Shown here: positions 55,938 to 64,000 of the stretch, in pieces
Numbering within the stretch: the stretch's first letter is position 1
Layout: each line of letters opens with the position of its first letter
Assembly: GCA_947630825.1 (NCBI GenBank)
Contig: CANRJA010000003.1
Location: forward strand, 1 to 64,000
Direction: 5' to 3'
DNA length: 64,000 nt
From: an uncultured Clostridia bacterium
Lineage (GTDB): Bacteria; Bacillota; Clostridia; Oscillospirales; Ruminococcaceae
The notes under the pieces: model-generated
Seen by the model: the letters and a program-made list of their open reading frames with translations, nothing else
The model's database searches: none
What the model was told of the DNA's origin: nothing
Program-made: the position numbers and the translations under genes

Positions 55938-57587
55938 CTATTTTACTTTAACTTTTCTAAGAACATAATTCCACTTACTGTTTACTCTTTTGATTTCACC
56001 GTTAGCATCTTTATAGTTTCTGTATGCTCTTACTCTTACACAATAGACTTTCTTGCTTTTAATCTTACTGTTTTTAATAACGAGCTTTAATTTAGAAGTC
56101 GTCTTTTTGAGAATCAGCTTTTTAAAGTTCTTTAATTTGGAAACCTGAACCTCATATCCCTTTGCACCGCTTACTTTTCCCCATACAACATTAATCTTAC
56201 CCTTCTTCTTGCTGCGAACTTTCAGATGAGTAAGCTTTGCCTGCGTCGGAACATTTGTCTGCGGCACCGCCACAGTCGGCGCTGATGTTGTAGGCTCAGG
56301 CTCAGGCGTTGTTTGTGAAGATTCGCTCGATGATGTTGTTGAAGGCGCTGTAGGAGTTTCAGGTGCGGTGAAAGTTCCGTCTTTAAGCTCCTTAGACAGC
56401 TTATCAATAACATTTTTATTGTATATTAGTTTTACTCTATATTGCGTTCTTGAATAAAAATTATCGTTTACATCCCACAAAACAGGAACAAAGCCATAGC
56501 TCTTAATAAGCCTGAGCATATAATCCAAAGCTTCGTATGTAGATTGAACTATTGGATTTCTTTTGTCAAAACGATCATAATCATAAATAGAAGTAGTCTC
56601 ACCTATAAATACAGGTATGTTTTTCTCAGTAAACGCATTTTTCAAAAGCTCCAGCTGGCTTTTGCTATATTCAATCCAGTTTTTACTGCCTATCTGACCG
56701 CTCCAATATGAACCGTTATCTACATAGTGAACAGATACCATTAATCTATCTTCCACTTTATCCGTAGGCATCTTAAAATCCGGCTTTGTCGTATTATCAA
56801 TATTGGTAAAATATCCGGATGCGATAAGTATTCTCTTTTCGTTGTTTCCGCCGGTTGCCCTTACTGCGTCTACAAATGTTTGATTTAGCGTATTAGTCCA
56901 CAGATAAGCCTTTTCTTTAGAAAGGTCAACTACTTTTCCATTAGCGTCAAGAGGACCTCCGCCTAAGTATTCATTAAAGCCCTCAAAAATAAGATAGTCA
57001 GAATAATCTTTAAAATATTCTGCGATCTGAGTCCAAAGATGATCAAATACTTTAGAACAACCTTCTAAATCATCATTTGCTGTAAAGCGTCTTATTACAA
57101 ACTCATCGTAATGATGAATATTTATAACCGCATAAACCCCTGCATTACGGCAATAATCAACGATTTCTTTAACTCTTCCAATAAAATCAGGATTTATAGT
57201 AAAGGTACCGTCTTCCTTCATCATATTGCCCCAGTATACAGGGATCCTGACAGTATTGAATCCTGCATCTTTCATTCCATTAATAACCTCTTGAGTGGTT
57301 ACAACTTTATTGTCACCCATCCAACAAGTTTCATAGTCTTGCGGTTTGTTTCCCGGTTGTGTGGAAGCTCCTGAGTCAACTCTGCTGCTGTCAAGCCAAT
57401 AGCCTTCCATAGTGTTTCCCAGATTGATTCCAAGCCCCATATCATCAGCATAGTCCTGCGCTGTCATATCGTCACGCATTACACCGTCGTCAGCCATACC
57501 CGTTAGAGTTGAGATGCCTTGAAGCGACAACGAACCCAGCATTGTGCAGACTGCCAAAATACCTGCTACTGCTTTTTTAGCTTTCAT
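55938..57587 (-). CDS. Secreted GH5 glycoside hydrolase with fibronectin III tail
   Basis: A 549-aa enzyme. A signal peptide (residues 1-32) is followed by the GH5 barrel (about 40-400): GLGINLGNTME, NTVRIPVYWGN, NIHHYDEF, catalytic acid FNE (Glu206) and nucleophile GE (Glu330). A Pro/Thr/Ser linker (about 405-452) leads to an FN3-like domain (about 455-549) rich in lysine. No dockerin or carbohydrate-binding module is seen, so it is free or wall-linked by the FN3 part. Endo-glucanase or related beta-glycanase; subfamily not determined. Expression is from its own promoter, alone. Confidence 0.94.
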   Translation of the reverse strand: MKAKKAVAGILAVCTMLGSLSLQGISTLTGMADDGVMRDDMTAQDYADDMGLGINLGNTMEGYWLDSSRVDSGASTQPGNKPQDYETCWMGDNKVVTTQEVINGMKDAGFNTVRIPVYWGNMMKEDGTFTINPDFIGRVKEIVDYCRNAGVYAVINIHHYDEFVIRRFTANDDLEGCSKVFDHLWTQIAEYFKDYSDYLIFEGFNEYLGGGPLDANGKVVDLSKEKAYLWTNTLNQTFVDAVRATGGNNEKRILIASGYFTNIDNTTKPDFKMPTDKVEDRLMVSVHYVDNGSYWSGQIGSKNWIEYSKSQLELLKNAFTEKNIPVFIGETTSIYDYDRFDKRNPIVQSTYEALDYMLRLIKSYGFVPVLWDVNDNFYSRTQYRVKLIYNKNVIDKLSKELKDGTFTAPETPTAPSTTSSSESSQTTPEPEPTTSAPTVAVPQTNVPTQAKLTHLKVRSKKKGKINVVWGKVSGAKGYEVQVSKLKNFKKLILKKTTSKLKLVIKNSKIKSKKVYCVRVRAYRNYKDANGEIKRVNSKWNYVLRKVKVK

Positions 57588-57640
57588 AATAACACTCCTT
57601 ATTCTAATTAAATTTTATAACAAGTTTTTAAACCAAAAAG

Positions 57641-57669
57641 ATAATATCATAAACGAACATAAATGTCAA
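57641..57669 (-). promoter_or_regulatory. Promoter of the GH5 gene
   Basis: TTGACA (57664-57669) and TATTAT (57641-57646), spacer 17 bp. No catabolite operator (cre) was picked out next to it. Confidence 0.85.
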
Positions 57670-57748
57670 CATTAATAAAAACTTTATTATATATCACTAT
57701 TTTTTATCAATAATTACTCCTAATCATTAACTATCTTTAACTTCTTGC

Positions 57749-59545
57749 CTACGCATAATACTGCGCCTGTGCGTTCCACATTTTTGCGTATATTCCGTTT
57801 TCAATGCTCACAAGCTCGTCGTGAGTTCCGTATTCTGCTATGTTGTTTCCTGAAAATACAGCTATCCTGTCGCAAAACCTACAGCTTGAAAGCCTGTGAG
57901 AAATATAGATAGCCGTTTTGCTCTCAACAAAACCGTTAAACTGCCTGTATATTTCATACTCGGCAACAGGGTCGAGTGCCGCTGTCGGCTCATCTAAAAT
58001 AACTATAGGCGAATCTTTGTATAACGCCCTAGCTATACTCAGCTTTTGCTGTTCGCCGCCCGACGGCTCTATGCCCTCTTTGTCAAACTGCCTGAAAAGC
58101 GAAGTTTCAATACCCTTATCTAAAGAGGCAATTTTGTCTCCGAGCCCGACCTTTTCACAAAGATTCTGTACCCTTTCATCATCAGGGTTTTCGCTTATAG
58201 ACACATTCTCTTTAATTGAAAACGCAAACAGCTTGAAGTCTTGAAACACGACCGAGAAAAGGTGCGAATAATCGTCAAAATCATAGCTGTTTATATTCTT
58301 GCCGTCTATGAGTATCTCTCCCTTATCGACCTTATACAAACGGCAGAGAAGCTTAATAAATGTAGTCTTACCTGCTCCGTTCAGCCCAACAATAGACAGC
58401 TTTTCACCGCTGTTAATCTTAATATTAACACCTTGCAGAACATACTTATCAGTTCTCGGATATTTAAACCAGACGTCCCTGAACTCAATAGTATGCTTGC
58501 CGTCTTTGTCAATGGGGTCGTTTCCGAATGCTGAATCTGTTTTAATTCCCATAAAATCGACATAGTTATACAAATATGTAGAAACCATAAACAGATTTTG
58601 CAAAGAGCCAATCGTTGACATCATACCGTTTGTAAACTGACTTGCCGCAGAAGCATACATAGTGAAATTACCTATTGTGATAAGCTTCTTTATAGCCATC
58701 AAACCTAAAATTCCGTACATTCCAACGCTATTTGCAGTATTAATAATAGAAGAAATTCCTGATAACCCTGCTATTTTGTTGTTTCCCACTCTTATTACGT
58801 CGATAAATTCATCAGCGACCTCGTTGCAGTTATTTATAAGCATATCCGACGCATTGTAAAGTCTTATATCCTTGCCGTATTTAAAATCATAAGACTGCCA
58901 GAAGTTGTAGTTGAGCTTTCTGTCGAGAATTGCTGTATCTTCATTTTGCTTTTTCACTATGCTTTTTGATTTATTTGTAATCAGAAAATTAAGAACCAGA
59001 ACAGTTATTGAAATCAAAATAACCCACACAGAACCTGTGAACAGCACCGCTCCTGTTGAAAGAATAGAAAGAAAACCTGAAACCATATTCGTAAATTGGA
59101 TCATAAACCCGTCCACTCCGCCATACCATTCCAAACCATTCTGAGCCTTTGAGGCTAGGTCAAGTATCTTTGGATCTTCCGTGAGGTCAAAATCCATCTC
59201 CGCACATTTCTGCTTGTGCTGCATTTCAAAATACCTCGTGAACTCATCTACCTTCTTCTGATATGTCTGAGTGCAAAATGAGTCAATCGCCATAACTAAA
59301 ATGTATACTATAACAAATACAACAGTTATACTCACCATACGCTTTATATTTCTGCCAGACTGAAACTCATCGATAAGCAGCTTTGGCAAAAATACTATAA
59401 ACAACGGATATATAGACCTCATAACCGCAGCTATAAGATTAAATACTATGTAGCTTTTAAATTTTCTAAAGATAATACTGTAAAAATATTTTAACGTTAT
59501 AAAGCTCTTTTTTAAATCGCTTATCTTTACTTTTTTCTTACTCAC
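57749..59545 (-). CDS. ABC transporter, permease-ATPase half (second of pair)
   Basis: A 598-aa exporter-type protein: six membrane segments (about 25-330) then an ATPase: GLNGAGKTTF, signature PSGGEQQKLS, IVILDEPTAALD, and ISHRLSSCRFCD. Start is a GTG at 59545 with GAGGTGG upstream, so it overlaps the previous gene by 8 nt. The two genes probably form a heterodimer. Substrate unknown; the wall and lipoteichoic acid neighbours do not decide. Confidence 0.92.
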   Translation of the reverse strand: MSKKKVKISDLKKSFITLKYFYSIIFRKFKSYIVFNLIAAVMRSIYPLFIVFLPKLLIDEFQSGRNIKRMVSITVVFVIVYILVMAIDSFCTQTYQKKVDEFTRYFEMQHKQKCAEMDFDLTEDPKILDLASKAQNGLEWYGGVDGFMIQFTNMVSGFLSILSTGAVLFTGSVWVILISITVLVLNFLITNKSKSIVKKQNEDTAILDRKLNYNFWQSYDFKYGKDIRLYNASDMLINNCNEVADEFIDVIRVGNNKIAGLSGISSIINTANSVGMYGILGLMAIKKLITIGNFTMYASAASQFTNGMMSTIGSLQNLFMVSTYLYNYVDFMGIKTDSAFGNDPIDKDGKHTIEFRDVWFKYPRTDKYVLQGVNIKINSGEKLSIVGLNGAGKTTFIKLLCRLYKVDKGEILIDGKNINSYDFDDYSHLFSVVFQDFKLFAFSIKENVSISENPDDERVQNLCEKVGLGDKIASLDKGIETSLFRQFDKEGIEPSGGEQQKLSIARALYKDSPIVILDEPTAALDPVAEYEIYRQFNGFVESKTAIYISHRLSSCRFCDRIAVFSGNNIAEYGTHDELVSIENGIYAKMWNAQAQYYA

Positions 59546-61403
59546 TGAAAGCCACCTCGCTTTCATAAGCCTCCATTTCTTTTTTCTTCTGCTCTTCTTT
59601 ATAATACTGAGCCTGAACCTCAAACAGATGCGCATAAGCTCCTCCGCTTTTTAAAAGCGAGTCGTGAGTTCCGTACTCGATAAGACTACCGTTTTCAAAC
59701 ATAGCTATATTATCGCAGAACCTTGTAGAAGAAAGTCTGTGTGAAATGTAAACAGCCGTCTTTCCCTTGATTATCTCGTCAAACGACTGATAAAGCTCAT
59801 ACTCAGCCAGAGGGTCAAGTGCCGCTGTTGGTTCATCTAAAAGTACTATAGGAGCGTCTTTGTAAAGTGCCTTTGCAAGCGAAAGCTTTTGCTTTTCTCC
59901 GCCTGACAAGTCTATACCCTCATCAAAAATTACCTTAGTCATCTGAGTTTTAAGACCGTCTTTCATTGACCTAAGCTTATCTCTAAGTCCCGAAGCCTTT
60001 AAAACTTTGACCGCTTTGTCACTCTCCACTCTCTTATCAGGCTGCATTGCGACGTTCTCACCCAGATTAAGGGCAAACATTTCTACGTTCTGAAATACAG
60101 GTGCAAATATCTTAAAATAATCCAGACGGTCATACTCTCTGACGTCAACACCGTTTAAAAGGATCTGCCCCTCTGTTACATCGTATATTCTGCACAGAAG
60201 CTTTATAAATGTTGTTTTTCCTGCACCGTTTAAGCCCACTATCGCAAGCGTTTTACCTGGCGTAAGCTTTAGGCTCAGATTTTTAAGAGCATACTTTTCC
60301 TGACCGTAATACTTAAACGACACATTTTTAAATTCGATCTCATAGCTGTCTGCCTTTGGAACAGGCTTTGTATTTTCCGAAACGTCATTTGTTGAGTCAT
60401 CGTCTACAAAGTCACGAAAATCATCTATTTCCATAGAATTCTGTTTCATTTCAGAATACATAACAAATGTCGTTCTCAAAAACATTGTATAATTGTTTAT
60501 AATCGTTGAATACAATACAAAGTTTCCAAGCTCAAGATTTCCGTTTACAAGCATAAAAATCAAGTAACCATACTGAAATAAAGTTTCAAAAAACGTTACC
60601 ACATAGTTTTTCATTTCCCATTTCAGCCACCTGTTTTTATGACCTATAAACAGCTTATGTGCCTGATTGTTTACCGAGGTATGCTTAGCCTTCAGAAAAG
60701 AACGCATATTGTATATTCTTATATCCTTTGCAAATGAAAAGTCGCTTTGAACCTGACCCAGATACCTTAGTTTACGGTTAAAAGGTGCCATATTATCCCA
60801 GCAAAGTCTTTTGTCCTCTTTCTTGGTTTTAACATTCATATACGCCTTTAAAAGACCGGTAGCCGTAAACACAATAAGCAAAAGCGGATTAAGCGTACAT
60901 ATAATTACTGCAGAAACAACAATATTTACAGCATCCTGCATAAAAATTTTTGAATTATTTAAAAATCCTGCTGAGCCTCCCCAGTCGGCAGCTTTTTTTG
61001 CCTTTTCAGCTTTGTCGAGAATTTCAGGTCTTTCGAGATGTTCATATCTCATTGTCATAAATTTTTGGTTGTATCTTGTTACAAATTTAAAAGTAATGAA
61101 ATGTGCTCTCGGCCACCACAAATAATCAATTCCCTGAGCCCCGAAATTTGTAACCACACTTATAACTCCCGCTATTATCAGAGTTACAATAAGCGAACTT
61201 ACAGAAGCTCCTGCCATTACATCATCAATAATAAACTTTGACGTAAAGTTCCAAATATAATTCAAAGATACACATGACGCTATCCACAAAAGCGTCAAAA
61301 TCAACATAGATTTTTTATACTTCCATACATATTTGTAAACATAGATAAAATTTGAAAATATAAAGTGTTCTTTTACTGATTTACTTTTGTCTTTTTTACT
61401 CAT
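59538..61403 (-). CDS. ABC transporter, permease-ATPase half (first of pair)
   Basis: A 621-aa exporter-type half-transporter with six membrane segments and an ATPase: GLNGAGKTTF, LSGGEKQKLS, IVLLDEPTAALD, ISHRLSSTRFCD. ATG at 61403 has GGAGG 4 nt upstream; the 14-codon upstream extension is rejected. It shares most of its ATPase sequence pattern with its partner. It is preceded by the ispH-rpsA terminator; no clear promoter was found. Confidence 0.92.
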   Translation of the reverse strand: MSKKDKSKSVKEHFIFSNFIYVYKYVWKYKKSMLILTLLWIASCVSLNYIWNFTSKFIIDDVMAGASVSSLIVTLIIAGVISVVTNFGAQGIDYLWWPRAHFITFKFVTRYNQKFMTMRYEHLERPEILDKAEKAKKAADWGGSAGFLNNSKIFMQDAVNIVVSAVIICTLNPLLLIVFTATGLLKAYMNVKTKKEDKRLCWDNMAPFNRKLRYLGQVQSDFSFAKDIRIYNMRSFLKAKHTSVNNQAHKLFIGHKNRWLKWEMKNYVVTFFETLFQYGYLIFMLVNGNLELGNFVLYSTIINNYTMFLRTTFVMYSEMKQNSMEIDDFRDFVDDDSTNDVSENTKPVPKADSYEIEFKNVSFKYYGQEKYALKNLSLKLTPGKTLAIVGLNGAGKTTFIKLLCRIYDVTEGQILLNGVDVREYDRLDYFKIFAPVFQNVEMFALNLGENVAMQPDKRVESDKAVKVLKASGLRDKLRSMKDGLKTQMTKVIFDEGIDLSGGEKQKLSLAKALYKDAPIVLLDEPTAALDPLAEYELYQSFDEIIKGKTAVYISHRLSSTRFCDNIAMFENGSLIEYGTHDSLLKSGGAYAHLFEVQAQYYKEEQKKKEMEAYESEVAFSE

Positions 61404-61527
61404 AAAGCCTCCAATTTCTTGTCTTATTTTTAATTGATATTTCATTTACTAAATGATTTAATACAGTTTCACCATATTTCTCATTAACTTAATTGTCATT
61501 GCAATCCCCCCTTACATCAAACAAAAA

Positions 61528-61548
61528 TGGACAGGAGAATCCTGTCCA
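61528..61548 (-). terminator. Terminator of ispH-rpsA
   Basis: TGGACAGGA and TCCTGTCCA pair with a 3-nt loop, followed on the minus strand by TTTTTG. It lies 26 nt past the stop. Confidence 0.9.
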
Positions 61549-61574
61549 TTGATAATCAAAGCATATTCAAGTTA

Positions 61575-63857
61575 TTATTCTGCCGTATCTTCTGCCGATT
61601 TCTCAACAATTTCCTCTGTCTTTTCTTCGACAGCCTCTTCTGTCGTTTCTCCAGCAGGCTCTTCTGTCTTATCCTCAACAGATTCTTCTGTTTTTTCGCC
61701 AGAAGTTTCCTCTGCCTTTTCTTCGACAACCTCTTCTGTAGTTTCTTCTTCAACAGACTCATCTGACTTTTCCTCAACAGATTCTTCCGCTTTTTCTTCA
61801 GAAGGTTCTTCCGCTGTCTCCTCTACAGGCTCGTCATCTTCAACAGGAGGATTCTCGGTTGAGTAAACGATATTCGACTCAGGCTCTGCGTTTGTCTCAG
61901 CTTCTGCCTCTTCCTCAGCAGGTTCTTCCTTTTCAGGCTCAGGCAGCAAAGCTCTCATAGACAGACTAATTCTCTGTCTTTCTTCGTCTATTTCGGTGAT
62001 CTTAACCTCAACCTCTTGACCAACGCTAAGAAAATCAGCAACATTGTCAACTCTCTGGTTGGCAATTTGTGAAATATGAATAAGTCCGTCAATGCCCTCA
62101 ATTATCTGAGCAAACGCTCCGAATGAAGTTATTGAAACTATCTTTGCAGTAATAACTTGTCCTACTCCGTAGTTCTTATCAAAAATTGTCCAAGGATTAT
62201 CTTCGTCTTTCTTATATACAAGAGAAACCTTTTCAGCTTCCTTATCAATATCCTTAATGGTAACCTCTATCTCATCACCTACAGAAACAACGTCAGATGG
62301 ATGCTTGATTCTTAGCCACGAAAGGTCAGCCTTTCTTACCAAACCGTCTATTCCGCCCAAATCAACAAACACACCGTAGTCAGTTATAGACTTGACCGTA
62401 CCTGTTACAGTCTTGCCGACCTCTGCGCTCTCGAAGAATTTTGCCTTTTGCTCTGCGCGCTTTTCACTATTTATAATTCTTATTGAACCGACTGCTCTGT
62501 TTCGGTTTTTATCTACTTCAATAACCTTATATTCTACAGTTTTATTCAGCAAATCATCTAAACTGTCAGCACGTCTTTCAGTAGCCTGCGATGCAGGAAC
62601 AAATACTTTAAATCCATTGGTCGAAACCAAAACTCCACGTCTTACAATATTTGTGACAACGCCCGTTAAAATTGTATTTTCCTCATGTGCCTTTGCAACA
62701 TTTTCAAAGCCGGCAATAGCGTCAACCTGCTTCTTTGAGAGCGTGTCTACGCCTTCCTGATCGTTAGTCTTTAAAACTATAACTTCAACCTCATCGCCTA
62801 CCGAAACAATATCCGATGGTGATTTCGCAGGATCATCAGTAAGCTCATCTTTAGGTATAACGCCCGTGTGCTTAGTGCCGATGTCAACTAAAGCTTCCGT
62901 CTTGTTTACAGCGGTTACTGTGCCGGTTACTCTTGCCCCTATATATATTTTTTTCAAAGACTGCTCTATTGCCTCTTCAAAATTAAAATCTTCTTCATTG
63001 TTTTTTAGAAGTTTTGTCATAGTCCTTTTAACCTCCTCAATAATATACGCCGGCGTAGATGCACCGGCAGAAATTCCTAAATAATGTACTCCATCAAAAT
63101 CCAAATCATAAAGCTCGTCAGCGCTCTCAACAAGATAACACGGACAATACTCCGAGCATATTGATTGAAGCTTCAACGTATTAGAACTGTGACGTCCGCC
63201 GACAATAACCATTTTATCAGACTTTGACGCAATTCTAACCGCTTCTTCCTGACGTTTTGATGTAGCGTCACATATAGTATCGAAAATCAATGCAGATTCT
63301 CTGACATTATTTATGTATTTCCTGCACTTTTCCCAAAACTTTTTGTTAAAGGTGGTCTGAGCAACAAAAATTATCTTTTCTCCCTCAGTCTCTGATAATA
63401 CCGACTTTAACTCCTCAAGATTAGAAAATACATAGCATTTGCTCACACAATGTCCGCTTATACCAACAACCTCAGGATGTGCCCTATCTCCTGCAATCGC
63501 AACCAGATAACCCTCACGGGATTTCTCGCTGACAATTCTGTGGATTTTGGAAACAAAAGGACAAGTAGCGTCAACAACATTGACGGAAAGTTCATCTAAA
63601 CGCTTATACACATCAGACGAAACGCCGTGAGAACGTATTATAACCGTTTGACCCGGTTTAACCTCGCTTACGTCGTTTACAACTTCTACTCCTTTGCTTT
63701 CCAAGTCGGAAACAACGCTCTGATTATGAATGATCGGTCCTAATGTAACAACATTATTTCGGCTATTTAGGTTATTATACACTATTTTTACGGCTCTGTC
63801 TACACCAAAACAAAAGCCAGCGGTTCCTGCAACTAAAATTTTACAGTTTGTTAACAT
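61575..63857 (-). CDS. ispH: IspH fused to ribosomal protein S1-like domains
   Basis: A 760-aa fusion. Residues 1-285 are IspH, the iron-sulfur HMBPP reductase ending the MEP isoprenoid pathway, with cysteines in GFCFGVDRAVK, DATCPFVSKIH and DTICDATSK. Residues about 305-640 are four S1 domains (TGTVTAVNKTEALVDIG; VKSITDYGVFVDLGG; VSITSFGAFAQIIE among them) that would act in translation. The last 115 residues are a Glu/Thr/Val/Ser low-complexity tail made of short VEEKxEE-like repeats. The fusion is known in Clostridia. The ATG at 63857 has GGAGG 5 nt upstream. It follows the probable plsC. Confidence 0.95.
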   Translation of the reverse strand: MLTNCKILVAGTAGFCFGVDRAVKIVYNNLNSRNNVVTLGPIIHNQSVVSDLESKGVEVVNDVSEVKPGQTVIIRSHGVSSDVYKRLDELSVNVVDATCPFVSKIHRIVSEKSREGYLVAIAGDRAHPEVVGISGHCVSKCYVFSNLEELKSVLSETEGEKIIFVAQTTFNKKFWEKCRKYINNVRESALIFDTICDATSKRQEEAVRIASKSDKMVIVGGRHSSNTLKLQSICSEYCPCYLVESADELYDLDFDGVHYLGISAGASTPAYIIEEVKRTMTKLLKNNEEDFNFEEAIEQSLKKIYIGARVTGTVTAVNKTEALVDIGTKHTGVIPKDELTDDPAKSPSDIVSVGDEVEVIVLKTNDQEGVDTLSKKQVDAIAGFENVAKAHEENTILTGVVTNIVRRGVLVSTNGFKVFVPASQATERRADSLDDLLNKTVEYKVIEVDKNRNRAVGSIRIINSEKRAEQKAKFFESAEVGKTVTGTVKSITDYGVFVDLGGIDGLVRKADLSWLRIKHPSDVVSVGDEIEVTIKDIDKEAEKVSLVYKKDEDNPWTIFDKNYGVGQVITAKIVSITSFGAFAQIIEGIDGLIHISQIANQRVDNVADFLSVGQEVEVKITEIDEERQRISLSMRALLPEPEKEEPAEEEAEAETNAEPESNIVYSTENPPVEDDEPVEETAEEPSEEKAEESVEEKSDESVEEETTEEVVEEKAEETSGEKTEESVEDKTEEPAGETTEEAVEEKTEEIVEKSAEDTAE

Positions 63858-63872
63858 TTGAGCCTCCAACAA

Positions 63873-64000
63873 CTATTCATTCTCTGAATTATTTATGTAC
63901 GGATTATCAGCTTCAACCAAATCAACAATTTCATTCATTATAGTATGCTTTAAATTTTTTAACTCCTTAGGACTTGTACTCGATATATTCAATTCATCAG
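63873..64000 (-). CDS. C-terminal end of probable 1-acylglycerol-3-phosphate acyltransferase
   Basis: The last 41 codons before TAG at 63873-63875; the gene continues past the right edge. Residues SPKELKNLKHTIMNEIVDLV resemble the end of PlsC proteins, and plsC commonly precedes the ispH-rpsA fusion in Clostridia. The fragment lacks the catalytic HX4D motif, so the name rests mainly on position. Confidence 0.5.
   Translation of the reverse strand, partial: DELNISSTSPKELKNLKHTIMNEIVDLVEADNPYINNSENE

Noticed and set aside
61549-61866. Ser-rich plus-strand frame near the end of ispH-rpsA
   Set aside because: It is the complement of the Glu-rich repeat tail; the SSxxSS pattern is a by-product of the GAA/GAG codons.

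Overview
The window is AT-rich chromosomal DNA of a Gram-positive, spore-forming-type member of the Clostridia. The best fit is a Ruminococcus-like Oscillospiraceae; this is inferred from gene content and order, not from a database match. Supporting signs are the gene block yicC-remA-gmk-rpoZ-priA-def-fmt-rsmB-rlmN-stp-prkC-rsgA-thiN-spoVM, an ispH-ribosomal S1 fusion, sporulation genes (spoVM, spoIVA, a DUF3794/LysM protein, SpoIIM-like and M50 proteins), a lipoteichoic acid synthase-like enzyme and a secreted GH5 glycanase with a fibronectin III tail. Ribosome binding sites are strong (GGAGG) and many genes have near-perfect sigma-A promoters with 17-bp spacers.

Layout. 1-9 kb: tsaC (partial), prfA and a DUF951 gene; an S1-domain protein; rarA; glyA; an AT-rich GIY-YIG/coiled-coil gene that looks imported; mnmA; metA. 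9-13.3 kb: a multi-palindromic repeat, then tig-clpP-clpX and a phosphoesterase. 13.3-18.6 kb: a 54-codon cysteine-rich DUF1540 gene, then lepB, an ASCH-domain gene broken by one in-frame stop, rbgA, rnhB, yraN and thrC, with rplS transcribed separately behind a structured leader. 18.6-33 kb: a sporulation-type M50 protease, spoVM, and the long block that joins phosphosignalling (PrkC/Stp), ribosome assembly and tRNA/rRNA modification, formyl-methionine metabolism, replication restart and nucleotide supply. 33-44 kb: a HAD phosphatase, glmS, an HD hydrolase, a RelBE-type toxin-antitoxin pair, membrane proteins, proC, a folate ECF transporter gene behind a THF riboswitch, pfkA, and a membrane pseudokinase with PASTA domains. 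44-52 kb: topoisomerase IV-like parE/parC and a sporulation pair (DUF3794/LysM and spoIVA). 52-64 kb: a PII-like protein, tRNA-Thr, rpmB, an LTA-synthase-like protein, GH5, an ABC exporter pair, ispH-rpsA and the end of a probable plsC.

Most of the window is conserved housekeeping DNA. The unusual items are the GIY-YIG gene, the PASTA pseudokinase, the stop-interrupted ASCH gene, a 17-unit heptanucleotide array with a related inverted copy 5.5 kb away, the multi-palindromic element next to clpX, a 13-bp inverted repeat enclosing spoVM, and several structured leaders. I saw no CRISPR array, prophage, insertion sequence or rRNA gene, and no convincing new multi-gene system.
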